From NCBI GenBank assembly GCA_021837545.1, contig JAKBFR010000031.1, positions 1 through 22,035 of the forward strand: a DNA stretch of 22,035 bases, in the 5' to 3' direction. The translations under genes were made by a program, and so were the position numbers. The DNA is from Bacillota bacterium. Lineage in GTDB: Bacteria; Bacillota_A; Clostridia; Clostridiales; Clostridiaceae. Below the pieces are notes generated by a model. That model was not told where the DNA came from. It did not search any database and saw only the letters and a list, made by a program, of their open reading frames with translations. Positions 1 to 6,847 of this stretch are shown here, piece by piece; within the stretch, counting starts at the first letter, position 1, and every line of letters begins with the position of its first letter.

Positions 1-1
1 T

Positions 2-130
2 TTAGCTAGAGCAAATTATAAACTGTGTTTCTCAAAAATGACATTTCCTCATCAACTTTTTAGGGTTATGTTGTTAGAACAGATTTATAGAGGGTTTAGG
101 ATAATGAAGGGTGAACCGTATCATAAGTAA
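2..130 (+). CDS. 3' end of an unidentified chromosomal gene (partial)
   Basis: The frame is open from the window edge for 42 codons and ends in TAA at 128-130, with the C-terminus ...MKGEPYHK. I do not recognise the family from this fragment. Its last six codons coincide exactly with the left copy of a 17-bp direct repeat. The right copy at 15,945 also reads GEPYHK then stop in the equivalent frame. That is what is expected when an element integrates at the 3' end of a gene and restores its coding end. A terminator-like hairpin lies 40 bases downstream (169-209). Confidence 0.6.
   Translation, partial: LARANYKLCFSKMTFPHQLFRVMLLEQIYRGFRIMKGEPYHK
110..126 (+). repeat. attL candidate, 17-bp direct repeat
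   Basis: GGTGAACCGTATCATAA occurs here and again, identical, at 15,945-15,961. A 17-mer with eight G/C is very unlikely to recur by chance in AT-rich DNA of this size. It covers the last codons and part of the stop of the left-edge gene. The interval between copies holds a replication module and a large serine recombinase, so the pair most likely marks the ends of one integrated element. Long shared att sequence has precedent among large serine recombinases such as that of SPbeta. Confidence 0.7.
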
Positions 131-168
131 ATGATGAATTTACTAAAATTGGATAATTATTTAACAGG

Positions 169-209
169 AAAAGGCTTATATCATTAATTATTAGTGATAT
201 AAGTCTTTT
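169..209 (+). terminator. Rho-independent terminator-like hairpin
   Basis: The arm at 169-183 pairs with 195-209 around an 11-base loop, with one G-T wobble and a run of T closing the right arm. A-rich on the left and T-rich on the right, it could work in both directions. It lies just inside the putative left end of the element, between the truncated host gene and the WYL gene. Confidence 0.65.
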
Positions 210-241
210 CATATTTATATGGACTGATTTTGTCCGAAATT

Positions 242-255
242 ATAGTATATACTAT
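242..255. promoter_or_regulatory. Perfect 14-bp palindrome upstream of the WYL gene
   Basis: ATAGTATATACTAT is a perfect palindrome 30 bases before the start of the WYL regulator gene and lies in its promoter region. Autoregulation through inverted repeats just upstream is described for defence-associated WYL regulators of the BrxR/CapW type, so this is a plausible operator. Its TATACTAT half also occurs twice in the XRE intergenic region (4009 and 4039), so an XRE repressor is an alternative ligand. Confidence 0.45.
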
Positions 256-285
256 TTTATATAAGAGGTTGGAGGTAATAACAGT

Positions 286-1275
286 ATGAGTGAGGATAAG
301 AAGAAAAGAGAAGGTAAAGCAAAGCCATATAGAATACTAAATCTTTATGAAAGATTCAATAGAGGTGAAGTCAGGAGCAAACAGTATTTATCAACTATAT
401 ATGAAGTAGACGATAAAACAATTCAAAGGGATATAGATGAATTGAGATATTACTTAGAAAGTGATGAAGAAAATCCCAAAACTATTGTATATAACAAGAA
501 TAAAAAGGGATATGAAATGATTAATCGTACAGGATTTAAATTTGCAGATAGAGATGTTTTTGCATTGTCTAAAATTATCCTTGAATCAAGAGCCTTTTCA
601 AATCAAGAGATGGATAGAATAATGAATATATTAAATTATCAATGTGAAGATAATGAGTTATTAAGAAAAATAATTAATAATGAAAGATTTAACTATGCAC
701 CACCAAGGCATAATAAAAATATAATTGATTTTATTTGGAATATTAGCGTTAGTATTCAAGAACAAAAATTAGTTCAGGCAAAGTATGAAAGACAAGATGG
801 ACAAGTTAAAGAATATATATTAAAACCATTAGGATTATTATTTAGTGAATATTATTTCTATTTAGTTGGTGAGATTGTAGGAAAGAGTGGAAATCATCCA
901 ATTGTATTTAGAGTAGATAGGTTTCAAAAATATGATATTACAGAAGAAAAATTTTCTATGCCATATAAGGATAGATTTGAAGAGGGAGAATTTCACAAGA
1001 AAATACAATTCATGTATACTGGAGAATTGATAAAAATACAATTCAAGTTTTGGGGAGATTCGTTGGAAGCAATACTTGATAGACTACCTACGTCAAAAGT
1101 AATAGGATATGATGAGAAAGATAATAGACCAATAATTGAAGCAGAAGTTTATGGAGAGGGCGTAAAGAGATGGTTGCTTTCTCAAAAAGAATTTTTAGAA
1201 GTAATAAGACCTATAGAATATAGGCAAGAAATAAAAGAAACAATAGGGAAAATGTACAAAATATATAAGAAATAG
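286..1275 (+). CDS. WYL-domain transcriptional regulator with N-terminal winged HTH
   Basis: The 329-residue protein begins with a winged helix-turn-helix (about residues 15-65, with the recognition-helix stretch DDKTIQRDIDELR). A WYL domain follows at about 150-225; its core LKPLGLLFSEYYFYLVGE matches the family pattern that ends in a Tyr-rich strand. A C-terminal WCX-like segment is at 240-325. WYL regulators sense ligands, often nucleic acids or nucleotides, and many control phage-defence or DNA-repair operons. The start has a good ribosome site (GGAGG, 270-274). The next gene in the same direction, 80 bases on, encodes an EcsC-family protein, and the two may form one unit. A 14-bp palindrome upstream suggests autoregulation. 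The family call is firm; the target is inferred. Confidence 0.85.
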   Translation: MSEDKKKREGKAKPYRILNLYERFNRGEVRSKQYLSTIYEVDDKTIQRDIDELRYYLESDEENPKTIVYNKNKKGYEMINRTGFKFADRDVFALSKIILESRAFSNQEMDRIMNILNYQCEDNELLRKIINNERFNYAPPRHNKNIIDFIWNISVSIQEQKLVQAKYERQDGQVKEYILKPLGLLFSEYYFYLVGEIVGKSGNHPIVFRVDRFQKYDITEEKFSMPYKDRFEEGEFHKKIQFMYTGELIKIQFKFWGDSLEAILDRLPTSKVIGYDEKDNRPIIEAEVYGEGVKRWLLSQKEFLEVIRPIEYRQEIKETIGKMYKIYKK

Positions 1276-1355
1276 AAATAAATGATGAAAATTAGCATAT
1301 AAACAGCTATAATTAATAAGTATTTATTAATTATAGGATTAGGGGGTAAGTTACT

Positions 1356-1970
1356 ATGGATAGTAATAAAATGGTACAAGTATTAGATTGGGCATATGAA
1401 AAATCTTTAAATGGACTTCCAGGAACTTTATCAGCAGAAGAATTAGCACAAGATTATTTAGATAAAAATAATGGAGACATTATGAAAGCGTGTGATAGTC
1501 TAATAAATTGGCAAATAAGTAAGTGTGCAACATCAGGATTTTTGAGTGGATTAGGGGGAATAATTACATTACCTGTGGCAATTCCTGCTAATGTTTCTAG
1601 TGTTATGTATGTTCAAATGAGAATGATAGCATCAATAGCATGTATGGGAGCATATGATATAAAAGACGATTCTGTAAAGAGTTTAGTATATATGTGTTTA
1701 ACAGGAAATGCAGCAGTTGATATTGCAAAAGATATTGGTATAAAGATAGGAACTAAGTTAACTAAATCAGCTATAGAAAAAATATCTTCGGCAACTATAA
1801 CTAAAATAAATCAAGCAGTTGGATTCAGATTAATAACTAAATTTGGTACAAAAGGCGTAGTGAATTTAGGAAAGGCTATTCCTTTAATTGGAGGTATTGT
1901 TGGTGGAGGAATTGATTCAATATCAACTAATACTATAGGAAATATATCAAAAAAAGTATTTTTATCATAA
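1356..1970 (+). CDS. EcsC family protein
   Basis: This 204-aa protein carries the EcsC-family hallmark of a Gly-rich hydrophobic stretch followed by a TLPVAIPANVSSVMYVQMRM segment (about residues 68-87) and then IASIACMGAYDIKDDSV. A second Gly-rich hydrophobic hairpin lies near the C-terminus (IPLIGGIVGGGID). The function of EcsC proteins is poorly known; the hydrophobic segments suggest membrane association. The ribosome site AGGGGGT sits at a normal distance. It follows the WYL regulator and ends before a terminator at 2081-2122, so the two genes look like one module at the left end of the element. A repressor-effector relationship is inference. Confidence 0.75.
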   Translation: MDSNKMVQVLDWAYEKSLNGLPGTLSAEELAQDYLDKNNGDIMKACDSLINWQISKCATSGFLSGLGGIITLPVAIPANVSSVMYVQMRMIASIACMGAYDIKDDSVKSLVYMCLTGNAAVDIAKDIGIKIGTKLTKSAIEKISSATITKINQAVGFRLITKFGTKGVVNLGKAIPLIGGIVGGGIDSISTNTIGNISKKVFLS

Positions 1971-2080
1971 ATAATTACTAGAAATATATATAATCTTTAT
2001 ATATATACATATTATCAATAATTAAGGTTTCAACAGTAATAAGAGTAAAAATAAATATATATTATAATAACGAATAAAGT

Positions 2081-2122
2081 AAAAGGAATACTTAGAGCAA
2101 TAAGAGCTTTAGTATTCCTTTT
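2081..2122 (+). terminator. Strong 12-bp terminator hairpin
   Basis: AAAAGGAATACT (2081-2092) pairs perfectly with AGTATTCCTTTT (2111-2122) and ends in T. It closes the WYL-EcsC unit. It ends only 8 bases before the ribosome site of the next gene (AAGGAGG, 2131-2137), so it may also act as a leader attenuator for that gene. Confidence 0.75.
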
Positions 2123-2143
2123 GCTATTTCAAGGAGGTAATAA

Positions 2144-2497
2144 ATGATGATAAAATTGTATAAAAAAGACCAATTAGAAGAAATAAAAGAAAAATATCTA
2201 AAGGAAATCCTACACGAATCAGAAGAAATAATATCACTGCTGGATGAAAACTATGGAGTAAATAGGGATGTAGACAAAGACTTAGGAGGACATATTGTAA
2301 TATTAGAATCAAAAGAAGATGTTGCAGAAATAAAAGCGAATACTATAAAAGGACTACTTCCAGAGTATACAGATATTATAAAGAGTGATGATGGTATTGA
2401 TTACTATTCATCACTTTTTCTATTATCCGATGACTATTCCATTGTAGTGTTTTCAACTAAGGAACTTCATGAAATTCTAATAGAAAAGGAGTTGTAA
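2144..2497 (+). CDS. Hypothetical protein of the mobile element
   Basis: A 117-aa acidic, soluble protein with no signal peptide or membrane segment. The start follows AAGGAGG by six bases. The N-terminal third is predicted helical and charged (KDQLEEIKEKYLKEIL); the rest alternates strand-like and helical stretches. I do not recognise the family. It is followed after five bases by the next gene and is probably co-transcribed with it. Small acidic proteins of this kind are common in clostridial phage and plasmid early regions, and can be anti-defence or replication accessory factors, but nothing here shows which. Confidence 0.6.
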   Translation: MMIKLYKKDQLEEIKEKYLKEILHESEEIISLLDENYGVNRDVDKDLGGHIVILESKEDVAEIKANTIKGLLPEYTDIIKSDDGIDYYSSLFLLSDDYSIVVFSTKELHEILIEKEL

Positions 2498-2502
2498 TAA
2501 AA

Positions 2503-2817
2503 ATGGCAAAGCAGACTGAAACTAAAATAATAAAAGAAACAAACTACTGCAAAATCTACAATAGAGTAAGCATAGAAGATGATGATTACTATAGTTGCAT
2601 AGAGAGGATAGAGGTCAAAGAAAAGCAAAGACAGGAAATAAGATTTGCACTCTATAAAGATACGATAAGAGGTGAAAATAGATACATTCCAAGAAGCCTT
2701 GATGTAACTGAAATACAATTGATAGAACTAATAAAAAAGGCTATTCAAAACAAAGTATTTTCAGATGAATTTATTGAAATGCTAAAACAAGAATTGATTA
2801 ATAATAAAAAATCCTAA
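2503..2817 (+). CDS. Hypothetical protein of the mobile element
   Basis: A 104-aa charged protein with no membrane segment. The N-terminal half looks beta-rich (CKIYNRVSIEDDDYYSCIER) and the C-terminal half helical (EIQLIELIKKAIQNKVFS). It begins five bases after the previous stop. The ribosome site AAAGGAG lies inside the end of the previous gene, which suggests translational coupling. Its last codons form the left arm of a terminator (2807-2846), so this two-gene unit ends here. Family not recognised. Confidence 0.6.
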   Translation: MAKQTETKIIKETNYCKIYNRVSIEDDDYYSCIERIEVKEKQRQEIRFALYKDTIRGENRYIPRSLDVTEIQLIELIKKAIQNKVFSDEFIEMLKQELINNKKS

Positions 2818-2846
2818 TTGCTAAATTAATAGTGATTAGGATTTTT
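2807..2846 (+). terminator. Terminator overlapping the stop codon
   Basis: AAAAATCCTAAT (2807-2818) pairs perfectly with ATTAGGATTTTT (2835-2846). The left arm contains the end of the preceding coding region. It marks the 3' end of the 2144-2817 transcription unit. Confidence 0.75.
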
Positions 2847-2852
2847 CTATGT

Positions 2853-2887
2853 AAACTTTTATAGATTCGGGTGAAATCTATAAGTTT
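2853..2887. repeat. Hairpin between terminator and DUF960 gene
   Basis: TTATAGATT (2859-2867) and AATCTATAA (2875-2883) form a 9-bp stem around a seven-base loop. The flanking AAAC and GTTT extend it across a two-base bulge. It has no T-run of its own. It could be an operator or a leader structure for the gene at 2947. Confidence 0.4.
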
Positions 2888-2946
2888 ATTTTACTATAAA
2901 AAGCATTTAAATGTAATAAAAAATTAAAAGATAGGATGATGAAAAA

Positions 2947-3252
2947 ATGTTTAGTAAAGAAAATAGGTATGTAAGCAGAGAAGCAAATTCAGTAATTGAC
3001 ATAAGATTGCAATTAATTATGTGGAATTTAATTGATGAGCTAAAGGAGAAAAAAGAAGTAGACTATTTGCAAATCTTTAGAATATCAAAAGAGGATGATA
3101 AGAAAATAATAATAGACCATGAACAGGAAGTACCTAAATACAAAGAAAAATATGTCGTAGAGCTTTCAGATATTGAAATAAATGGTGTTATAAAGATATA
3201 TGTTATTGATAGCAATGAGTATTCAACTCTAATATTAGCATCTGATTATTAA
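2947..3252 (+). CDS. DUF960 family protein
   Basis: This 101-aa protein matches the DUF960 layout from memory: an opening MFxxxRY(V/L)(S/T)R, an N-I-pair segment, LQLIMWNLID, then DYLQIF, and a C-terminal IKIYVIDSNEYSTLILA. DUF960 proteins occur in phages and conjugative elements of Gram-positive bacteria and have no established function. The ribosome site is weak (AGGATGATG). It is followed 20 bases on by the frameshifted gene at 3272. Supports a phage or plasmid origin of this block. Confidence 0.7.
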   Translation: MFSKENRYVSREANSVIDIRLQLIMWNLIDELKEKKEVDYLQIFRISKEDDKKIIIDHEQEVPKYKEKYVVELSDIEINGVIKIYVIDSNEYSTLILASDY

Positions 3253-3271
3253 TAAAAATGGAGGAATGGTA

Positions 3272-3612
3272 ATGGATAAGGATTTAGTAAATGGAATAAC
3301 ATTTGAAATTGACGAGAAAAAGAGAGTTGGAACAATGAGAGTAGATTGGAATGGTAGCAATGACAGTATATGCAATCAGTGGAATTCAACAAAGCTTCTA
3401 TTGGAGCTAAAAACAGCCTCAGAAATTGACCTAGGAAAAAATTACAGCAAGAGCTGAACTTCGTTGAATTTGACCTTCTTTCGGGCTTTCAGAGGATAGA
3501 AAAATACTGCAATGGTACAGGCTATGACAAAGAGCAACTTTTTAGTATTTCATCAAATTATCATAACTACGGAATTAAACTAGTACCAGTTAAGGATGCT
3601 TATAAAAAGTAA
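3272..3612 (+). pseudogene. Frameshifted hypothetical gene (possible -1 frameshift)
   Basis: Frame one opens at ATG 3272, seven bases after TGGAGG, and encodes about 61 residues containing MRVDWNGSNDSICNQWNSTK before a stop at 3455-3457. The -1 frame then continues without a break from about 3430 to a stop at 3610-3612, encoding LQQELNFVEFDLLSGFQRIE and onward. The two parts read like one protein of about 113 residues. The shift point coincides with A-AAA-AAT at 3436-3442, which fits the X-XXY-YYZ slippery pattern. Either the gene was broken by an indel or it uses programmed -1 frameshifting; a plain mutation is the default reading. An earlier in-frame ATG at 3266 is too close to the ribosome site. 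Confidence 0.6.
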
Positions 3613-3615
3613 ATA

Positions 3616-3960
3616 TTATTTTTCATCTTTCCAACTTATAAGTTGCTCCACTAAATTAAGTATTTTCTTTTTATCTTCAATACTTCTATTGTGTAAAAGA
3701 TTATATATTTTATTGAATATTAAATTATCACTTTCATTAGTGGAAACTTGTAAATATTTGAATAAGTCTTCAAGTGTAACATTTAATGCTACTGTTACCT
3801 TTTCAAGGCTTTCAATAGTAGCATTTTTTTCACCACGCTCAAGTTGTCCAATATATGTTGTATGAAGTGATGCCCTATAAGCCAATTCTTCTTGGCTTAA
3901 ACCATGTTCTTTTCGTAAATTTCTTATTCTTTCACCTATAATCTTGCTTAAATCATTCAT
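3616..3960 (-). CDS. XRE-family helix-turn-helix repressor
   Basis: The 114-aa protein has a classic XRE/Cro HTH at about residues 8-64, with IRNLRKEHGLSQEELAYRAS, then TYIGQLERGEKN and a closing LNVTLEDLF. The C-terminal 45 residues are helical and likely mediate dimerisation. It is transcribed leftward from a ribosome site GAGGTGG, opposite to its neighbours, with a 335-base region to its right. This is the arrangement of an immunity repressor that controls a divergent promoter. Candidate operator repeats (TATACTAT) lie at 4009-4016 and 4039-4046. Probably it sets the lysogeny-like control of the element. Confidence 0.85.
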   Translation of the reverse strand: MNDLSKIIGERIRNLRKEHGLSQEELAYRASLHTTYIGQLERGEKNATIESLEKVTVALNVTLEDLFKYLQVSTNESDNLIFNKIYNLLHNRSIEDKKKILNLVEQLISWKDEK

Positions 3961-4008
3961 TTAATCCACCTCTAAAATTAAACTAACTGTATAGCAAGTT
4001 ATTTACAA

Positions 4009-4055
4009 TATACTATTGATATGGAAATGTAAAAAATATATACTATAAGTACTAT
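4009..4055. promoter_or_regulatory. TATACTAT repeats, candidate XRE operator region
   Basis: TATACTAT occurs at 4009-4016 and 4039-4046, about three helical turns apart, with a further TACTAT at 4050-4055. They lie where the leftward promoter of the XRE gene is expected. The same half-site builds the palindrome at 242-255. The rest of the 3961-4295 gap holds a short HTH relic (4155-4199) and otherwise nothing I can identify. Confidence 0.35.
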
Positions 4056-4154
4056 TATGCAATTTTTAGCAGAATTAATTTCAATTTATGGTAGAAGTGT
4101 TTAATAATCATATTAATATTGTCAATGGATTAGTGGAAGTAAAAACACCAGACA

Positions 4155-4199
4155 AAGATAGCAAAGGCATTAGAAGTTGATATTAAAGAATTTTTCTAA
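4155..4199 (+). pseudogene. Relic of an XRE repressor C-terminus
   Basis: Fourteen codons and a stop read KIAKALEVDIKEFF. This is the usual last helix of XRE HTH domains, in which the regulator counts out its final I-A-x-A-L-x-V segment. No start or first helices precede it in frame; a stop lies a few codons upstream. It is probably the remains of a rightward cro/cI-like gene that once faced the intact repressor. Confidence 0.45.
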
Positions 4200-4295
4200 A
4201 AGACAATAAGTGTCCATGCCATTAAAATATAATAAAGTTATCAAATAGCTTTAAAAAAGAAAAGCTTTGAAATAAATTCTAAGGGGGAATATAAT

Positions 4296-5141
4296 ATGAA
4301 AAAATTATCAAAATTAATTGCAGGTTTACTTTTAGGTGTGTCTATATTAGCGTTAAAACCAATTGGTGCTAGTGCAGAATTTAGACAAAATAGTACAGGT
4401 TGGTGGTATCATGAGATGCATAATGCAACTGATTCATGGGCAACTGGTTGGAGAGAGGTTAACCATAGATGGTATTATTTTGGAGAAGATGGTTATATGT
4501 TGCATGATACAGCAGTTGGTATTTATAGTTTAGGTTCAGATGGTGCATGGTTAACACCAGTTTCAATATCATCTAATGTAAATTATGGTCCAAGGAATTC
4601 TAGACAAACAGGAGTAATCTTTGACGTGAATATATTTAATTTAGCAGTAGGTGATTCAAAAGGATTAGCGGCATCAGTAATAACAGATGATACAACCCCT
4701 AATAAATTAATGTGGTCTAGCAGTGATTATAGTGTAGCTACAGTAGATGCTCGTGGAATAATAGTTGCAGTAAAACCAGGAACAGCTACAATAACTTGTA
4801 GCACAGCAGATGGAAATGAAAAAGCTGCAACATGTTTAGTTACAGTTAGTTATGTTCAATCAGATGTTGCTAACACACAAAATACTATACCAGCAGTAAT
4901 ATTGAATAAGCCTAGTATGACTCTAAATGTAGGAGAAACACAATCATTTCCAGTACCAGTTATTATTGATAATCCTAATGATACCAGAGCAAATCATTTA
5001 ATATGGACTAGCAGTAACACTAATGTAGCGACAGTAAGAGCTGGAGGAGTAACTGCAGTAGGAGTAGGCACAGCAACTATAACATGTGCCACAGAAGATG
5101 GAAATGAAACACCAGATAAATGTATAGTAACAGTTCGATAG
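4296..5141 (+). CDS. Secreted cell-wall-binding protein with two Ig-like (BIG2) domains
   Basis: The 281-aa precursor starts with a clear signal peptide: KKL basic end, a hydrophobic core, and cleavage probably after ASA near residue 27. Residues 28-85 hold cell-wall-binding-type aromatic repeats (GWWYHEM..., GWREVNHRWYYFGEDGYML). Two BIG2-type Ig-like domains follow, around 120-188 and 203-281, each with the pattern W-S/T-S-S-x-x-x-V-A-T-V then G-x-x-T-A-V/A-x-x-G-T-A-T-I-T-C. There is no sortase motif or catalytic domain. The role is probably surface adhesion or exclusion on the host cell. It has its own GGGGG ribosome site. Such a protein is an unusual passenger for an element this small. 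Confidence 0.8.
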   Translation: MKKLSKLIAGLLLGVSILALKPIGASAEFRQNSTGWWYHEMHNATDSWATGWREVNHRWYYFGEDGYMLHDTAVGIYSLGSDGAWLTPVSISSNVNYGPRNSRQTGVIFDVNIFNLAVGDSKGLAASVITDDTTPNKLMWSSSDYSVATVDARGIIVAVKPGTATITCSTADGNEKAATCLVTVSYVQSDVANTQNTIPAVILNKPSMTLNVGETQSFPVPVIIDNPNDTRANHLIWTSSNTNVATVRAGGVTAVGVGTATITCATEDGNETPDKCIVTVR

Positions 5142-5158
5142 TAATAAAAAAAGCTTTG

Positions 5159-5180
5159 TGCATTGTGCTAGAACAATGCA
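5159..5180 (+). terminator. Short hairpin after the secreted protein
   Basis: TGCATTGT (5159-5166) pairs perfectly with ACAATGCA (5173-5180) around six bases. It lacks a T-run on the right, so it is a weak terminator or an RNA-stability hairpin ahead of the small gene at 5204. Confidence 0.4.
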
Positions 5181-5203
5181 TGCAATATTAGGAGTAAAAT
5201 ATA

Positions 5204-5368
5204 ATGCCAATAAAATCGAAGCGAGAATTAGTTTGTGATAGATGTGGAAGGAAATTCTTTGTTGAATGCAATGATGGAATAACGATTGAAGATTTAAAAA
5301 AGCTAAATAATAGACTATGTTTAAGATGTAAAATTATTGGAGTAATAAGAGGTAGATTAAATAATTAA
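5204..5368 (+). CDS. Small zinc-ribbon-like protein
   Basis: A 54-aa frame with AGGAG ten bases before ATG. It contains two Cys pairs, CDRCGRKF near residue 11 and CLRCK near residue 43, spaced as in a four-Cys zinc ribbon, and a basic C-terminus. It resembles small phage or plasmid zinc-finger proteins that bind nucleic acid or a host protein. It is the first of a run of small genes (5204-6155) in the same direction. Confidence 0.6.
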   Translation: MPIKSKRELVCDRCGRKFFVECNDGITIEDLKKLNNRLCLRCKIIGVIRGRLNN

Positions 5369-5419
5369 AAAATTAGACAAAAGTAAAAGGATAAATAAAA
5401 ATGAAAAGAGGCAATAAAT

Positions 5420-5602
5420 ATGGCAAAAGTAACATGTACAGTATGTAGAGGAAATAAAATAGTAAAATGCGAGGACTATGGAATGACTTATGGTACATAT
5501 GACCATAGCAATGTAACAATTCAAGGCTCATGTCCAGCTTGCGGAGGTAGTGGAAAAATACCATGTCCAGAATGTCATGGAACGGGAAAAGTAGACGAGT
5601 AA
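5420..5602 (+). CDS. Small DnaJ-type CxxCxGxG zinc-finger protein
   Basis: This 60-aa protein has four Cys pairs. CTVCRGNK opens it; CPACGGSGK and CPECHGTGK close it. These are canonical CxxCxGxG repeats of the DnaJ central zinc domain, here without a J domain. Small free-standing versions occur in many Gram-positive genomes and elements; their role is unknown, although zinc-dependent binding to unfolded protein or nucleic acid is plausible. It has an acceptable upstream purine-rich site (GAGG). Confidence 0.7.
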   Translation: MAKVTCTVCRGNKIVKCEDYGMTYGTYDHSNVTIQGSCPACGGSGKIPCPECHGTGKVDE

Positions 5603-5630
5603 AATAAATATAGAGCATGGAGGAGACAAT

Positions 5631-5915
5631 TTGTTTTCAACTAATAAGATAAAGAATATATTGTCAGTAGGAACTAGCAAAGTAAAAGAAATAATAGAAA
5701 AAGAGCTAGATAATGATGACGATAAACTTTCTAAAAAGGTTCGAGACTTTTTAAAAAATGAATCAAGTAAAAGAAATAAGGATAGAAATCATATTTTAAA
5801 ATTAGCAAATAATATGGCAACTAAAAGTGATGAAGAATTAAAAAGAATTTATCAAACAAGCTCTGGTGAGATAAAGATGGCGGCAGAATATCTTCTAAAG
5901 CAAAGAGGATATTAA
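5631..5915 (+). CDS. Hypothetical helical protein, TTG start
   Basis: A 94-aa charged, mainly helical protein. The TTG start at 5631 follows GGAGGAG by a normal gap, and no ATG offers an alternative without losing much of the frame. The C-terminal part (ATKSDEELKRIYQTSSGEIKMAAEYLLKQRG) looks like a compact helical domain that recurs in small phage proteins. No membrane or enzymatic motif. It ends just before a strong terminator (5926-5965), closing the 5204-5915 unit. Confidence 0.6.
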   Translation: MFSTNKIKNILSVGTSKVKEIIEKELDNDDDKLSKKVRDFLKNESSKRNKDRNHILKLANNMATKSDEELKRIYQTSSGEIKMAAEYLLKQRGY

Positions 5916-5925
5916 TTTAGTGATT

Positions 5926-5965
5926 GAAGTATTGATGTTTAAGAAGGACATCGATACTTCTTTTT
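5926..5965 (+). terminator. Rho-independent terminator
   Basis: GAAGTATTGATGT (5926-5938) pairs with ACATCGATACTTC (5948-5960), with one G-U pair, followed by TTTTT. Same trailing context TTTTTCTATGTAAA as the terminator at 2807-2846. Confidence 0.8.
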
Positions 5966-6005
5966 CTATGTAAAAATATATTAACAATTGAAAGGAGACA
6001 AAATA

Positions 6006-6155
6006 TTGCAGGAAATTATAATTTTAGTTTTGGAAGTTATACTCTTAATTCTAAAGATGAAGTTTAGTCCAGAAGAAGCAACAAGGGCTACTGCTGAAAA
6101 GTACAATGTAGAATTTTCAAAGTTGTGGGAAGCTGTTCCTAAACGTTGGAAATAG
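6006..6155 (+). CDS. Small protein with an N-terminal membrane helix
   Basis: A 49-aa frame with a TTG start eight bases after AAAGGAGA. The first 18 residues are almost purely hydrophobic (IIILVLEVILLILK), followed by a soluble tail of about 30 residues (FSPEEATRATAEKYNVEFSKLW). Such single-span miniproteins are common near small zinc-finger genes in phages and plasmids. It is followed at once by a bidirectional terminator. The clean ribosome site and protein-like composition argue it is real; function unknown. Confidence 0.55.
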   Translation: MQEIIILVLEVILLILKMKFSPEEATRATAEKYNVEFSKLWEAVPKRWK

Positions 6156-6163
6156 CATAATAA

Positions 6164-6199
6164 AAAACAGGAATTACTGAAAAGGTAATACCTGTTTTT
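6164..6199. terminator. Bidirectional terminator between convergent genes
   Basis: AAAAACAGG...AATTAC on the left pairs with GTAAT...CCTGTTTTT on the right (6164-6177 with 6185-6199), with one mismatch. A-run left and T-run right mean it can serve the gene at 6006 on the plus strand and the gene at 6209-6649 on the minus strand. Confidence 0.8.
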
Positions 6200-6208
6200 A
6201 TTTTTCAA

Positions 6209-6649
6209 TTAGTCTGCTAATGTTTTTTTTATTTCTTTTACTAGATTATAGAATGTGTAGTAAGAAAAAACATCCTCTCTCGGCTCTCCATTCTTTTCAA
6301 AAAAATCATGATAAAGCTCTAAAGCATTTTTTGAATAAGTACGGTTAAGAACTCTTTGTCTTTCATTTTGAATTACAAGCTTTTTGATTAGTTCCATATG
6401 AGATTCTTTCACCTTATATCTAGATACTACTCTTTGAGTTCGTTCTGGCTGAATGACAATTGAATCAATAAAAGGCAATAGGTCTAGTTCATTTTGTAAA
6501 TTTAACACCTCAATTCTTACTTGAAGATTAGTTATTATTTTACGTACAGTATTTCTGCTTATGCCAAGTTCCCTGCTAATATATCTAATCTTATTGTATT
6601 TTAAAAAATATCTAATGAATATTTCTCTTTGGTCATCTATCGAAATCAT
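6209..6649 (-). CDS. Helix-turn-helix protein resembling the N-terminus of IstA-type proteins
   Basis: The 146-aa protein carries an HTH near residues 14-42 (KIRYISRELGISRNTVRKII), similar to the N-terminal HTH of IS21-type transposases and of resolvase-like regulators. No DDE catalytic core follows, and no IS ends surround it. The C-terminal 100 residues are helical and charged. The ribosome site is GGTGG. It lies divergent to the replication genes across a 198-base gap, so it is more likely a regulator of that module than a transposase. The alternative, a truncated transposase, is weaker because the reading frame is intact and has its own terminator. Confidence 0.6.
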   Translation of the reverse strand: MISIDDQREIFIRYFLKYNKIRYISRELGISRNTVRKIITNLQVRIEVLNLQNELDLLPFIDSIVIQPERTQRVVSRYKVKESHMELIKKLVIQNERQRVLNRTYSKNALELYHDFFEKNGEPREDVFSYYTFYNLVKEIKKTLAD

Positions 6650-6847
6650 TTTTTAACCACCTTATAATGAAAATCATAATTATAAATATATCATAAATAA
6701 GTCTTTTATATCAATTGGTGGGTCAAATTTAAATTATAAAAATGGTATTCATATTAATTATAAAAAGCATAGGGGACAATCTATTATAGACGAAATATTA
6801 TTTAAAATTATACTTCATCTTAAAAGTATGAAATGGAGGATTAAAAA

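Noticed and set aside
3596..3865. Plus-strand frame over the XRE gene
   Set aside because: Antisense shadow of a clear HTH repressor; Ser/Leu-rich with no start signal.
6209..6649. IS21-type transposase
   Set aside because: Only the HTH resembles IstA; there is no DDE core, no IstB partner and no terminal inverted repeats.
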